Shown: positions 1 through 7,922 of the stretch, piece by piece | Position numbering within the stretch: the stretch's first letter is position 1 | Layout of the letters: the number at the start of each line of letters is the position of its first letter | Assembly (NCBI GenBank): GCA_041690695.1 | Contig: JBEPVZ010000034.1 | Coordinates: 1 to 10,600, forward strand | Source: JBEPVZ01 sp041690695 | GTDB lineage: Bacteria; Patescibacteriota; Microgenomatia; Daviesbacterales; UBA10151 | Direction of reading: 5' to 3' | Length of the DNA: 10,600 nt | Translations under genes and position numbers: made by a program | The notes under the pieces: generated by a model | The model's database searches: none | What the model was told of the DNA's origin: nothing | Seen by the model: only the letters and a program-made list of their open reading frames with translations

Positions 1-816
1 GGTCATCACCGCTCGCTTGAAGATAAAGTTTTTAATAATCACCTCCGCCAAGTTACCCTAGGTGGATTAGCTGGTTTAACTTTGTTACCGATCTCAAGCA
101 ATGCAGTTTTACCGAGTAATGTTGCTAATTTAGAAGGCGATCAGGTCAATTCAGAACTTGATATGGGACCTGTTGTTTCTTCTGAGCTTAAACCACTTAT
201 CCCAAATCAAGTTCAGCCTTTGGAAAAAGAGCAGGATATTAATATTAGCTACGTATTGTCAAAGGATTATGGACTGAAAGTTTCATCAAAACTTGATGGA
301 ATTAGTCTAGATCGAAGTTATGGACTAATCGGTGGAGAACAACATCTTTATCGTTATCCCGGCGATAGTTTGTTTTTACATGCAACCCAGGCTCGGGATT
401 GGGCGATGTTTGGTGGAGCAGGGATTGCGCCCCACGTAGGAGCTTGGGGTTATTTTGCACCGAGTAAGCATGACTTTACGGCTCTTGATGAACAAAGAGA
501 GCGCTATTATATCGCGGCACCAACCTTTTTAGTGCCGGGTTATGCAGAAGACACTGCCAAATATCGAGATTTTTTTAAGTATCGCAAAATGTTAGTCGTC
601 AATCCTGATAATGGTAAAGCAGTTATTGCTGATATTGCGGACAGTGGACCAAGTCCTTGGACTGGTAAAAATTTGGGGGGGTCACCGGAAGTTATGGACG
701 CTTTAGGGCTGGGCTCTGGTCCCAGAAAAGGTGATGTTTTATACTTTTTTGTCGACGACTCAAACCAAACGGTGCCGCTTGGTCCGATTAAACCGATCCA
801 AGGAGAGGCAAAATGA
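1..816 (+). CDS. Exported RlpA/double-psi beta-barrel-like protein (5' end outside window)
   Basis: The frame is open from base 1, so the N-terminus is missing; 271 residues are visible and the stop is TGA at 814-816. A TTG at 82 is an internal Leu codon, not a credible start. Visible residues 18-37 are hydrophobic (VTLGGLAGLTLLP...) after a basic patch, like a signal peptide or membrane anchor, followed by a low-complexity linker of about 50 residues. The C-terminal half carries VVNPDNGKAVIADIADSGP and then ALGLGSGPRKGDVLYFFV. This resembles the RlpA/DPBB pattern (NGK, a D-x-GP turn, then an LG...G...V strand), a fold found in cell-wall lytic and expansin-like proteins. The family call is by pattern only, and enzymatic activity is not shown. 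The end overlaps the next gene by 4 nt (ATGA), so it is probably co-transcribed with secF. Confidence 0.6.
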   Translation, partial: GHHRSLEDKVFNNHLRQVTLGGLAGLTLLPISSNAVLPSNVANLEGDQVNSELDMGPVVSSELKPLIPNQVQPLEKEQDINISYVLSKDYGLKVSSKLDGISLDRSYGLIGGEQHLYRYPGDSLFLHATQARDWAMFGGAGIAPHVGAWGYFAPSKHDFTALDEQRERYYIAAPTFLVPGYAEDTAKYRDFFKYRKMLVVNPDNGKAVIADIADSGPSPWTGKNLGGSPEVMDALGLGSGPRKGDVLYFFVDDSNQTVPLGPIKPIQGEAK

Positions 817-1142
817 AATACTTTTATAGCCACTTAATTGATATTGAATCGGTCATAATTGAGCTTGATTCGCTAGATTTAACGGATAAGCAAAAAATTC
901 ACTTAGCTCAGTTACTTGATTCGACTATCCATATGACGGTTTTAGATATAGTATTATCAGAGCTAAATGAAGAGGATAAAAGATTGTTTTTAAGACAGTT
1001 GGCTTTGGCTAATAACGATCAGATCTGGGAGTTATTAAATAATCGGGTTGATAATATTGAATCAAAGATTAAAGCTGCGGCTGATGATTTAAAAACGACC
1101 TTACATAAAGATATTAAAGATTCAAAGGAGATCGAACAATAA
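813..1142 (+). CDS. Small helical protein of unknown function, DUF5663-like pattern
   Basis: The protein has 109 residues. The ATG overlaps the upstream TGA (ATGA), and AGGAGAGG at 801-808 is a good SD, which fixes the start. The sequence is predicted all-helical with repeating Leu/Ile heptads: a segment around residues 12-50 (LDSLDLTDKQKIHLAQLLDS), then ELNEEDKRLFLRQL, then a charged tail (DNIESKIKAAADDLKTTLHK) that could form a coiled coil. The 'L..L.L...K...L..LL' pattern followed by 'LSELNEEDKRLF' resembles DUF5663 proteins found in CPR genomes, but that assignment is from memory of the pattern. No signal peptide or membrane segment is seen. Its position between an exported protein and SecF suggests an envelope or secretion role, but no function can be assigned. 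Confidence 0.75.
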   Translation: MKYFYSHLIDIESVIIELDSLDLTDKQKIHLAQLLDSTIHMTVLDIVLSELNEEDKRLFLRQLALANNDQIWELLNNRVDNIESKIKAAADDLKTTLHKDIKDSKEIEQ

Positions 1143-2002
1143 TGCATTTAATGAGACGGAAAGTTTTATTTTTTATACTATCGAGTTTAATTATTTTGCC
1201 TGGTCTGTACTTTTTAGTTACGTCAGGACTAAAACTTGGGATTGATTTTACCGGGGGCTCACAACTGGAATACAAATTTGCCGAACCGGTTAATCAAAGT
1301 CAGTTAACTCCATTTGGTCAACCCATTAAAACTGGGAATAATCAATATTTGTTACGAACAAAGCCGCTTGATCAAGACCAGTTAAATAAATTAAAACAAG
1401 ATCTTTCTCAAAAGATTGGTAAGTTTGATGTGGTTAGTGAAGAGGTTATTGGACCGGTGATTGGTGGGGAGGTTACTCAAAAAGCGATTCTTTCAATTAT
1501 TTTTGCCTGCTTAATGATTGTTTTATATATTACTTATAGTTTTAGAAAAGTTCCTAAACCAGCGAGTTCATTCCGATTTGGAGTTTCGGCCATTGCGGCC
1601 TTAATTCATGACGTCTTGGTTGTATTAGGTGTTTTTGCGATCTTAGGAAAGTTTATGGGAGTTGAGGTTGATTCGTTATTTGTGACGGCCTTACTAACTG
1701 TGATTGGTTTTTCAGTTCATGACACGATTGTGGTTTTTGATCGAATTCGAGAAAATTTACTAAAAAATATGTCGCTTAAGTTTAATGACGTCGCCGATTT
1801 AGCGATTGATCAAACTTTAGCTAGATCTTTAAATACTTCTTTAACCGTCGTGTTTGTGTTACTAGCGTTATTATTATTTGGTGGAGAAACGATTAAGTGG
1901 TTTGTAGTGGCATTATTAATCGGAATTGTCTCGGGAACATATTCTTCGATCTTCAACGCTACTGCTATCCTGGCCTGGTGGGAAGAACGACTCGGTCATT
2001 AA
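1142..2002 (+). CDS. secF: Protein translocase subunit SecF
   Basis: SecF is the membrane partner of SecD. The pair uses the proton-motive force to help pull proteins out of the SecYEG channel. The 286 residues match the usual length of about 300. Residues 7-29 form TM1, followed by the SecF signature GIDFTGGS (33-40) and an extracytoplasmic domain up to about residue 110. Five more membrane segments follow, including the HDVLVVLG segment and GFSVHDTIVVFDRIREN (ending near 205), the hallmark of SecF TM4 and the following loop. The C-terminus has LNTSLTVVFVLLALLLFGG and a final hydrophobic segment ending in WWEERLGH. The start at 1142 overlaps the preceding TAA by 1 nt and has AAGGAG at 1125-1130; an in-frame ATG at 1151 would be 20 nt from that SD. 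No secD is in the window. The 3' end overlaps the opposing Nudix gene by 38 nt. Confidence 0.95.
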   Translation: MHLMRRKVLFFILSSLIILPGLYFLVTSGLKLGIDFTGGSQLEYKFAEPVNQSQLTPFGQPIKTGNNQYLLRTKPLDQDQLNKLKQDLSQKIGKFDVVSEEVIGPVIGGEVTQKAILSIIFACLMIVLYITYSFRKVPKPASSFRFGVSAIAALIHDVLVVLGVFAILGKFMGVEVDSLFVTALLTVIGFSVHDTIVVFDRIRENLLKNMSLKFNDVADLAIDQTLARSLNTSLTVVFVLLALLLFGGETIKWFVVALLIGIVSGTYSSIFNATAILAWWEERLGH

Positions 2003-2429
2003 GTCCGTAGCATATTCTAATACATTCTGGAAAGTCGGTTACAAGATCCATTTTTAGCGATTCCTCGGGTGAGGTCCAACCAAAATCTTGATGTTCTTTT
2101 GGTTGCAGAATTAGTCCCGAACGTGATTGAATAGCAGAACGGTACATATGAAATATAAAATCGTGGTCGGGATATCTGACATAAACTCCTGAAGAGTAAT
2201 GGAGATCTTGAGCTTTTAATTTCCAGCCAGTTTCTTCCCAAACCTCTCTTAACAGAGCTTCATCTCTCGTTTCATCTGGCTCTATTTTTCCAGCAGGTAT
2301 GCCCCATTTGTTTGGTTCTCGTTTATTGGTTTGTCGCTTAAGTAAAAGTATCTCACCGTTATTTTCACAAAAACAGCTAACAGTCTCATAGGCAGGATTA
2401 AAATCGCTCGGAGCTTCTCTAAATAACAT
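1965..2429 (-). CDS. Nudix hydrolase
   Basis: This 154-residue protein has a complete Nudix box at residues 47-69: G47, E53, R61-E62, E65-E66, G68 and W69, fitting G-x5-E-x7-RE-U-x-EE-x-G-U exactly. Nudix enzymes hydrolyse nucleoside diphosphates linked to another group, using a divalent metal held by the REUxEE glutamates. The strand before the box (EILLLKRQTNKREPNKWGIPAG) is the usual MutT-like lead-in, and the C-terminal part completes a single-domain fold. The sequence alone does not reveal the substrate. The start lies 8 nt after the cca stop, so the two are very likely co-transcribed; no SD is visible. The last 38 nt overlap secF tail to tail, encoding the C-terminal residues NDRVVLPTRPG. 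Confidence 0.9.
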   Translation of the reverse strand: MLFREAPSDFNPAYETVSCFCENNGEILLLKRQTNKREPNKWGIPAGKIEPDETRDEALLREVWEETGWKLKAQDLHYSSGVYVRYPDHDFIFHMYRSAIQSRSGLILQPKEHQDFGWTSPEESLKMDLVTDFPECIRICYGLNDRVVLPTRPG

Positions 2430-2437
2430 TGGAAGAG

Positions 2438-3790
2438 TTAGTTTTGATCTAAATTTTTAATTCTCTCGAGCAAATATTCTCGATTATTTTTTGAATCATC
2501 TTCTAAAACTTCTTGGAAAAGCTTATCTAAGACCTCGCCGACTTTTCGACTGGGTTTAATTTTTAAAACTTCCATGACGTCTTGACCATTAACTTTTAAA
2601 TCAGTAATACTAAACGGTTTTTCGAGGACCTGATCAATCCGTTTTCGATACTCGGCCAATCGCCAAGATACAGCTTTTTGAGTACCTCCTCCGAGTCTGT
2701 CCCCAACCCGCAAAGCCATCATATCGTCAATATTTTCAAGACCAACATTTTTAATAAACCGGCGAATGGCACTATCCGTCTGTTTTTCATCAACTGAGAA
2801 CATATGCCAACGAACGAGTCTATGTAATTTATCTGTTTCTTTTTTGGACAGATTAAAACGCCTGGCAATTTGTAAAACGATATTTCCACCAACTAATTCA
2901 TGATTAAAAAAAGTCACATTCCCAGACGAATCAATTTTATATGTTGTGACTTTACCAGTATCATGTAATAAAGCTGCCAAACGAACTAATGGATCTGGAG
3001 AGGGGGTGTTTTTTAATGTCAGAAAAGAATGCTCACCAATATCATAAACTCGATCATGTTTTGGTCCTTCCTGAACGATCCCGAAACTCTTACTGACTTC
3101 TGGCAGAATAATTTCAAGTAAACCTGTCTCTTTTAGTAATTCCAATCCTTGGTAGGGATTCACCGATGCTAAAAGTTTCCAAAGCTCAGTTTTTATTCGT
3201 TCAGGTGCGACATTATTTAATTTCGAAGCATTTTCTTGAATTGATTTAAAAGTTAGGGGATCTATCTCAAATTCCAATTCGGTAGCAATTCTGACGGCTC
3301 TCATTAAGCGGAGAGCATCTTCCTGAAATCTTAAATTTGGATCACCGACGGCTTTGATGGTTTTTCTTTTAAGATCTTCCTGGCCCTGATACGGATCAGT
3401 CATCTCGGAATCTTTGTCTAAAGCCATGGCATTGATTGTAAAATCTCTGCGGGCTAAATCTTCCTCGAGTTTATTTGTCCAGGAAACTTCAATCGGATGA
3501 CGTGAGTCTTCATAGAGACCTTCCTTACGCATGGTAGTAATCTCAACGATTGTGGAGGTCCCTGCCTCGCTCACCGGAATACTGACTGTTCCAAAACTAT
3601 TTTCATAGAAAGCATCTGGAAATAATTTCATAACCTCCTCCGGCTTGGCATCGGTCGTAAAATCCCAATTGATAATTGGTCGATCTAAAATTAGGTCACG
3701 AACAGCCCCCCCGACCAAAAAGATCTGGTAATTATTTTTAGCAAAGAGATTAAAGATATCTTTAATAAAATCTGGTAAGTTTGCTTCCAT
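2438..3790 (-). CDS. cca: CCA-adding-type tRNA nucleotidyltransferase with HD domain
   Basis: This class II polymerase-beta-superfamily enzyme adds or repairs the 3' CCA of tRNA (a poly(A) polymerase relative is also possible). The start at 3790 (MEANLPDF...) is chosen over an in-frame ATG at 3859, which would overlap recJ and both promoters; this gives 450 residues. The head domain shows FLVGGAVRDL (24-33), then the catalytic strand NWDFTTDA (41-48), RRDFTINAMAL, and the long conserved block GDPNLRFQEDALRLMRAVRI with ERIKTELWKLL. A C-terminal HD phosphohydrolase-like domain follows (ALLHDTGK, H276-D277, and HRLVRWHMF). One oddity: the position usually occupied by the first metal-binding Asp of DxD is Asn41, leaving only Asp43. 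The Nudix gene follows 8 nt downstream. Transcription probably begins at or 1 nt before the ATG. Confidence 0.9.
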   Translation of the reverse strand: MEANLPDFIKDIFNLFAKNNYQIFLVGGAVRDLILDRPIINWDFTTDAKPEEVMKLFPDAFYENSFGTVSIPVSEAGTSTIVEITTMRKEGLYEDSRHPIEVSWTNKLEEDLARRDFTINAMALDKDSEMTDPYQGQEDLKRKTIKAVGDPNLRFQEDALRLMRAVRIATELEFEIDPLTFKSIQENASKLNNVAPERIKTELWKLLASVNPYQGLELLKETGLLEIILPEVSKSFGIVQEGPKHDRVYDIGEHSFLTLKNTPSPDPLVRLAALLHDTGKVTTYKIDSSGNVTFFNHELVGGNIVLQIARRFNLSKKETDKLHRLVRWHMFSVDEKQTDSAIRRFIKNVGLENIDDMMALRVGDRLGGGTQKAVSWRLAEYRKRIDQVLEKPFSITDLKVNGQDVMEVLKIKPSRKVGEVLDKLFQEVLEDDSKNNREYLLERIKNLDQN

Positions 3791-3797
3791 GCCAGTG

Positions 3798-3827
3798 ATT
3801 TTACGTGAAATAGGCCATATGTTACAA
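3798..3827 (-). promoter_or_regulatory. Predicted cca promoter, leaderless
   Basis: Reading the minus strand, TTGTAA (3822-3827; 4/6 to TTGACA) and TAAAAT (3798-3803; 5/6 to TATAAT) are separated by 18 bp. Seven bases separate the -10 from the cca ATG, so the expected transcription start is at or one base before the start codon. No SD precedes the gene. The -10 lies on the recJ -35, and the -35 lies on the recJ -10. Confidence 0.55.
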
Positions 3828-3828
3828 T
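3800..3828 (+). promoter_or_regulatory. Predicted recJ promoter, near-leaderless
   Basis: TTTACG (3800-3805; 4/6) and TACAAT (3823-3828; 5/6) have the optimal 17-bp spacing. Thirteen bases separate the -10 from the recJ ATG at 3842, predicting a 5' UTR of only about 7 nt. No SD-like sequence occurs before the ATG. Confidence 0.55.
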
Positions 3829-3841
3829 CGCTAAACGACCT

Positions 3842-5428
3842 ATGCCGAAAAAGTGGCACCTTCCGCCCAAAGTTTCTGATGATTTAATTACTCAACTGCT
3901 TGCCAATCGAGGTTTAACTAAGCCTCTAGAAATTGATAAGTTCTTTAATCCAAATTTGGAAGATTATTCAAAGGATTTCGAATTATCACATCTTAAAATT
4001 GCTCATGAGAGGATCCAAAAAGCTATTAAAAATGAAGAGCTAATAATAGTTTATGGAGATTATGATGTTGACGGGATCTGTGCGACGGCGATTGTTTATA
4101 AAGCTTTATCAAAACTGGGAGCTAAGATTTTGCCATATATTCCCCACCGTGAAAAAGAGGGTTATGGTTTATCAAAAGTTGGTTTAGATAATGCTCGTGA
4201 GCTAGGTGCCTCATTAATAATTACGGTTGATCATGGCATAGTCGCGTCAGTCATGGCCGATTATGCCAAGAAGCTCGGACTTGAGTTAATTATTACGGAT
4301 CATCATTTGCCCGAAGATGATAAAGATCCAAAAGCTTTGGCTATTATTCACTCAACCAAAATGGCGGGAAGTGGGGTAGCCTGGTGTCTGGTTCGAGATT
4401 TGGTTGATCAAAAAACTAACCAAGAACTTTTGGAACTTGTAACATTGGCGACGATCTGTGACTCACTACCCTTGTTAGATCTTAACCGAAGTTTAGTGAC
4501 GACTGGTCTTAAATACCTAAATAAAACTACTAATCTAGGGTTACTGGAATTATTATCTCAAACGGGTGTTGAATTGGGGAATATTGATTCTTATGTAGTT
4601 GGGCATATTATCGGCCCGAGGATGAATGCGATTGGTCGATTAGAGCATGCAGTTGATGCGTTGCGATTAATCTGTACTAAGGATCCTTTAAAAGCTAAAC
4701 GATTGGCGGATCTCCTTAATCAAACTAATTTACGCCGTCAAGAATTAACCCAAGTCGCGATTGATCAAGCTCGTTTGCAAGTTGATGGTCAAAGTCGAAT
4801 TTATATTTTGGAACATAAAGACTGGCAACCTGGGATTATTGGTTTAGTGGCCGGTCGAATTATGGAAGAGGTTTATACCCCAACGATTGCTATTTCAGTT
4901 GGCGAAATTCATTCCAAAGGTTCGGCCAGGTCGATTGAGGAAGTTAATATTGTCGAATTAATTCGGAGTTGTTCCGACATCTTGGTTGATGTCGGTGGTC
5001 ATAAAGGCGCTGCTGGTTTTACAATTGAAACAGCTAAACTGAAAGAGTTTAAATTGCGGTTAACGAAAACTTGTAATGAATTGCCTAAAAATTCAGAACC
5101 GACTTTATTGATTGATGCCGAGATTTCTATCTCTCAAATAACTAAATCTTTAATTAAAGATTTATCCAAATTTGAACCGTTTGGATTTGGAAATCCCAGA
5201 CCTTTGTTAATGAGTAGTCAAGTTAAAATTCGAGATTTGCGGACAGTTGGGTCGGGCAAACATCTAAAACTTAAAGTCGAAGATATTGACGCGATCGGGT
5301 TTGGAATGGGGGAGATGATAACTAAATTAAGGGATAATCAGCTGGTCGATATTGCTTACTCGCCGGAGATTAATCGATTTAATGGTTCAGAAACAGTTCA
5401 ATTAAAAATTAGAGATATTCAGATTTAG
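3842..5428 (+). CDS. recJ: Single-stranded-DNA-specific exonuclease RecJ
   Basis: RecJ degrades single-stranded DNA 5' to 3' in recombinational, mismatch and base-excision repair, and uses two divalent metals. The protein has 528 residues, slightly short of the usual 550-580. DHH-domain motifs appear in order: YGDYDVDG (71-78), ITVDHGI (128-133), the DHH triad (153-155), and AGSGVAW (175-181). GPRMNAIGRL (258-267) leads to the DHHA1 domain with WQPGIIGLVAGRI and VGGHKGAAGF (384 onward), followed by a C-terminal OB-like region (EPFGFGNPRPLL, then LKLKVEDIDAIGFGMG). All catalytic motifs are intact. Motif II has His where Cys is more common (VDHG versus VDCG). The start is the first ATG after the promoter and has no SD. 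The stop overlaps the opposing M20 gene's stop by 4 nt. Confidence 0.94.
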   Translation: MPKKWHLPPKVSDDLITQLLANRGLTKPLEIDKFFNPNLEDYSKDFELSHLKIAHERIQKAIKNEELIIVYGDYDVDGICATAIVYKALSKLGAKILPYIPHREKEGYGLSKVGLDNARELGASLIITVDHGIVASVMADYAKKLGLELIITDHHLPEDDKDPKALAIIHSTKMAGSGVAWCLVRDLVDQKTNQELLELVTLATICDSLPLLDLNRSLVTTGLKYLNKTTNLGLLELLSQTGVELGNIDSYVVGHIIGPRMNAIGRLEHAVDALRLICTKDPLKAKRLADLLNQTNLRRQELTQVAIDQARLQVDGQSRIYILEHKDWQPGIIGLVAGRIMEEVYTPTIAISVGEIHSKGSARSIEEVNIVELIRSCSDILVDVGGHKGAAGFTIETAKLKEFKLRLTKTCNELPKNSEPTLLIDAEISISQITKSLIKDLSKFEPFGFGNPRPLLMSSQVKIRDLRTVGSGKHLKLKVEDIDAIGFGMGEMITKLRDNQLVDIAYSPEINRFNGSETVQLKIRDIQI

Positions 5429-6495
5429 TTTAAATTTATCAAAAAGTTTTTAACAATCGAATAGTAGTTTTCTAAACTTTTAAGATCAATCCATTCATCG
5501 TCTGAATGTTGTCCTCCACCGAGTGGGCTTTGAAGGATGGTCGGAATGCCTTTTTCAGCATAAAACCTGGCATCTGATGCTCCAGCACTTTGGTAGAGTT
5601 CTGGTTTTTTGCCTAAAACCTGATGAGAAACCTTTAAATATTGTTTTAGATATTTATTGTCTGGTGATAAATAATATGAACTGGCTTCCAGTAAAACTTC
5701 AATAGTGATCGATTTATTCTTGATTAACTTATTTAAGCTCGATTTTATTTGGGCGAATTCTTTAAGATTTGTAAAACGAATATCTAAATTTAAAGCGGCT
5801 TCAGCTGCGACAACGTTAGTGGCTGTCCCACCAGTCATTTTCCCGACGTTAATTGTAACTTGCCATTGATCGGTTTTTGGGTTGGGAAATTGAGCTTTTA
5901 AGGATTGGTAAACGTCAATTAAAGAGTCAATGGCATTTTGACCAAGCCAAGGGCGTGCAGCATGAGCTGCTTGCCCGAGAGCATTTAATCGAATTTGCCA
6001 AATTCCTTTTTCAGCGTATTCCACTTTCATATTAGGTGCGGCATCAGGTAATAAAACTAATTTTGGCTGAAGTTTGGAAGTTTGGAGGACATATTTAGTC
6101 CCGTTTTGACCCCCTTTTTCCTCATCGCTAGTTAGCAATAATCCAATCGATTTAGTTTTTAAATTAGGTAACTCATTTAAAATAGAGATAAAAACCGCAA
6201 CCGCAAACTTCATATCGATGGCGCCTCGACCATATAATCTGCCGTTTTTTATTATGGCTTGAAACTGCTTATCATCAGCCGGGACAACATCAACATGAGC
6301 TGCTAGTAAAATTTGAGGGTTTGAATCGGTTGACCAAAGGTGAGAGATGACGTTTTTAGATTTAAAGCTTCTTTGAATTAAATTTAAAGCTTTAATTTGG
6401 TTATTAACATAATCAAAAAGTTTACTGAATTGATCTGAATTATCAGTTGTTGAAACTGTTTTAAAACTAATAAGTTGGTGTAGTTGTACTTTCAT
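5425..6495 (-). CDS. M20-family metallopeptidase/deacylase (ArgE/DapE/CPG2-like)
   Basis: M20 enzymes are di-zinc hydrolases that cleave amide bonds of N-acylated amino acids or short peptides. The 356 residues carry all the family's active-site residues: AAHVDVVP (metal His67, Asp69), GRGAIDMK (bridging Asp94), SDEEKGG (catalytic Glu125, metal Glu126), LLPDAAPN (Asp151) and GGGQHSDDE (His330). The lid-domain motif AAHAARPWLGQNAID is also present. No signal peptide is visible, so it is probably cytoplasmic. The start overlaps the ATP-grasp gene's TGA (ATGA) and lacks its own SD, indicating translational coupling. Its position behind two amide ligases suggests it trims or reverses their product or supplies a substrate. 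The exact substrate (peptide, acetyl- or succinyl-amino acid) cannot be told from the sequence. Confidence 0.88.
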   Translation of the reverse strand: MKVQLHQLISFKTVSTTDNSDQFSKLFDYVNNQIKALNLIQRSFKSKNVISHLWSTDSNPQILLAAHVDVVPADDKQFQAIIKNGRLYGRGAIDMKFAVAVFISILNELPNLKTKSIGLLLTSDEEKGGQNGTKYVLQTSKLQPKLVLLPDAAPNMKVEYAEKGIWQIRLNALGQAAHAARPWLGQNAIDSLIDVYQSLKAQFPNPKTDQWQVTINVGKMTGGTATNVVAAEAALNLDIRFTNLKEFAQIKSSLNKLIKNKSITIEVLLEASSYYLSPDNKYLKQYLKVSHQVLGKKPELYQSAGASDARFYAEKGIPTILQSPLGGGQHSDDEWIDLKSLENYYSIVKNFLINLN

Positions 6496-7922
6496 GCGGC
6501 TATTTTTAATTCTGCTAATCGTGAGTGTGCTAATTCAAGATTACCACTAATAACTAATCCCGGATTTTTATCGCGCATTCTGATTATAATCCGTGTTCCC
6601 TGATCTTTTAAGAGCTGATCTAATGCCTGTAGTCTAGCTAAACCATTTTCAATTGATATGTCAGGGGATAGTGGATATTTATCAATTGATTGAACCCCAG
6701 TTTTAATAATCTGTTGTAAAACACGAGGTGTTCGAGGTTGTCGATTAGCAGCGGCAACTAATAATAAAGCGTCAGTCCAACTTGTTAAGCGGGGATTAAT
6801 CTCGGCTACAGTTAAGCTAGCCTTTTGACCGATTCGGTGTTGATAGGCAACCTCTAATTTTCCAGGAACCATCCAATCAACGTTGGTAAATCCATAAATG
6901 CTAGCTGGGTCTATCCCCTGATTCTGACAAGCAGCCGTTAAGAAGTTAGCGAAACTATCTTCTGAAGAATGCTCCTGTTTATCTTGCCAGGTTTTTAATT
7001 CTGAGGCTTGTGGTTGGTAAGATGAAGTCCCTATACAAGCGCTACTTTCTTTGTCGCTAGTAATTTGGCCATTCCAACCAAAATGAATGGTTTGTCCATG
7101 TGTCATAAAAGATGACATGCCGGGTGAATCAGCTAGGTCCATAAATCGGCTGGCGACAACTCGTGGTTCAATAGTCGTATCAGCACTTGAGGTTGATTTT
7201 AAGTATGATTGGGCGGTGTGCAAGGCTTCTGTCCAATTTGAATAATATTGGGCATCAACGGTTTCGCCGTTAGGAACGAACTTAATTGCTTGGCCTTCTT
7301 CTCTAACAAAGCAAGCTCCATAATTACCTCCTGACTCAGCACCTCTTAACATTACACCCACTGCATATTCAGGCATGTTAGCTGATTGGTAATTTGCCCG
7401 AATTTTATCGACAAAAGGTGAAATTTCGGCCACTAAACGATCAACGTGAGCAATTTGATAATCTGGAACTTTAAATCCAGGGATTTGTAATTTTTCAATT
7501 AAAGCGTGACAATCAGCTTTGTTTTTTAAAATATCAACCAATCTTCCAGGTAGACCCCAAACTTTTAAACCATGCTCTTTCATCTGATTCTCGACGCTTG
7601 TGGTGTTGATATATGAAACAACATAGGCCCCGCTATAGTCGCCATTCAGAGTCTTTAGAGGTGGTAGTACAAAAATGTCTTTGCCAGTGATTGCTGAGAT
7701 ATATTCCCATTGGGTCAGAACGTTAGAGGAGGGATTGTCCATGATGACTCCAATTTTAGAGTTATCAGCCGCTGACAAACGTTGGCCATAATGAGCGTTG
7801 ATATCACGATTAAATTTGGCGCCGCCTGCAGAAAAGACATCGCCAACGTTAGGATGACATATACCAATTTGGTGTTGGCCTGAGTTTTGAAAAAAATATG
7901 TATCTAAAAGGTTATCAACCAT
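6492..7922 (-). CDS. ATP-grasp family carboxylate-amine/peptide ligase
   Basis: ATP-grasp enzymes activate a carboxylate as an acyl-phosphate and join it to an amine. With the start at 7922 the protein has 476 residues. An N-terminal pre-ATP-grasp-like region covers about 1-125, followed by GLPGRLVDILKNKADCHALI (123-142; Lys lobe) and a glycine-rich loop LRGAESGGNYG (192-202). A strand follows with SRFMDLADSPGMSSF (259-272). The metal-binding end has GFTNVDWMV (344-352; Asp349) and VAEINPRLTSWTDALL (372-387; Glu374, Asn376). These are superfamily-level motifs; I do not recognise the subfamily or substrate. The ATG at 7922 is chosen because GGGAGG (7930-7935) sits 7 nt upstream; an in-frame ATG at 7937 lies in the terminator loop without an SD. 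The 3' end overlaps the M20 gene by 4 nt. Expression appears to be set by the upstream leader-peptide attenuator. Confidence 0.82.
   Translation of the reverse strand: MVDNLLDTYFFQNSGQHQIGICHPNVGDVFSAGGAKFNRDINAHYGQRLSAADNSKIGVIMDNPSSNVLTQWEYISAITGKDIFVLPPLKTLNGDYSGAYVVSYINTTSVENQMKEHGLKVWGLPGRLVDILKNKADCHALIEKLQIPGFKVPDYQIAHVDRLVAEISPFVDKIRANYQSANMPEYAVGVMLRGAESGGNYGACFVREEGQAIKFVPNGETVDAQYYSNWTEALHTAQSYLKSTSSADTTIEPRVVASRFMDLADSPGMSSFMTHGQTIHFGWNGQITSDKESSACIGTSSYQPQASELKTWQDKQEHSSEDSFANFLTAACQNQGIDPASIYGFTNVDWMVPGKLEVAYQHRIGQKASLTVAEINPRLTSWTDALLLVAAANRQPRTPRVLQQIIKTGVQSIDKYPLSPDISIENGLARLQALDQLLKDQGTRIIIRMRDKNPGLVISGNLELAHSRLAELKIAA

Noticed and set aside
814..816. UGA read as glycine (as in some CPR lineages)
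   Set aside because: UGA sits at natural gene ends in ATGA overlaps (814-816 and 6492-6494), and all long genes are intact under the standard code.
540..833. Minus-strand ORF of 97 codons opposite the RlpA-like gene
   Set aside because: It lies opposite a better-supported gene and overlaps the next start; no recognisable motif.
2017..2241. Minus-strand ORF of 74 codons within the Nudix gene
   Set aside because: Alternative frame of a gene with a perfect Nudix box.
3791..3859. Longer cca start at 3859 (23 extra residues)
   Set aside because: It would overlap the recJ start and both promoters. The extra residues do not look like a family N-terminus, and conserved sequence begins soon after the ATG at 3790.
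5523..5705. Plus-strand ORF of 60 codons opposite the M20 gene
   Set aside because: Antisense to the conserved C-terminal region of M20; no SD or promoter.
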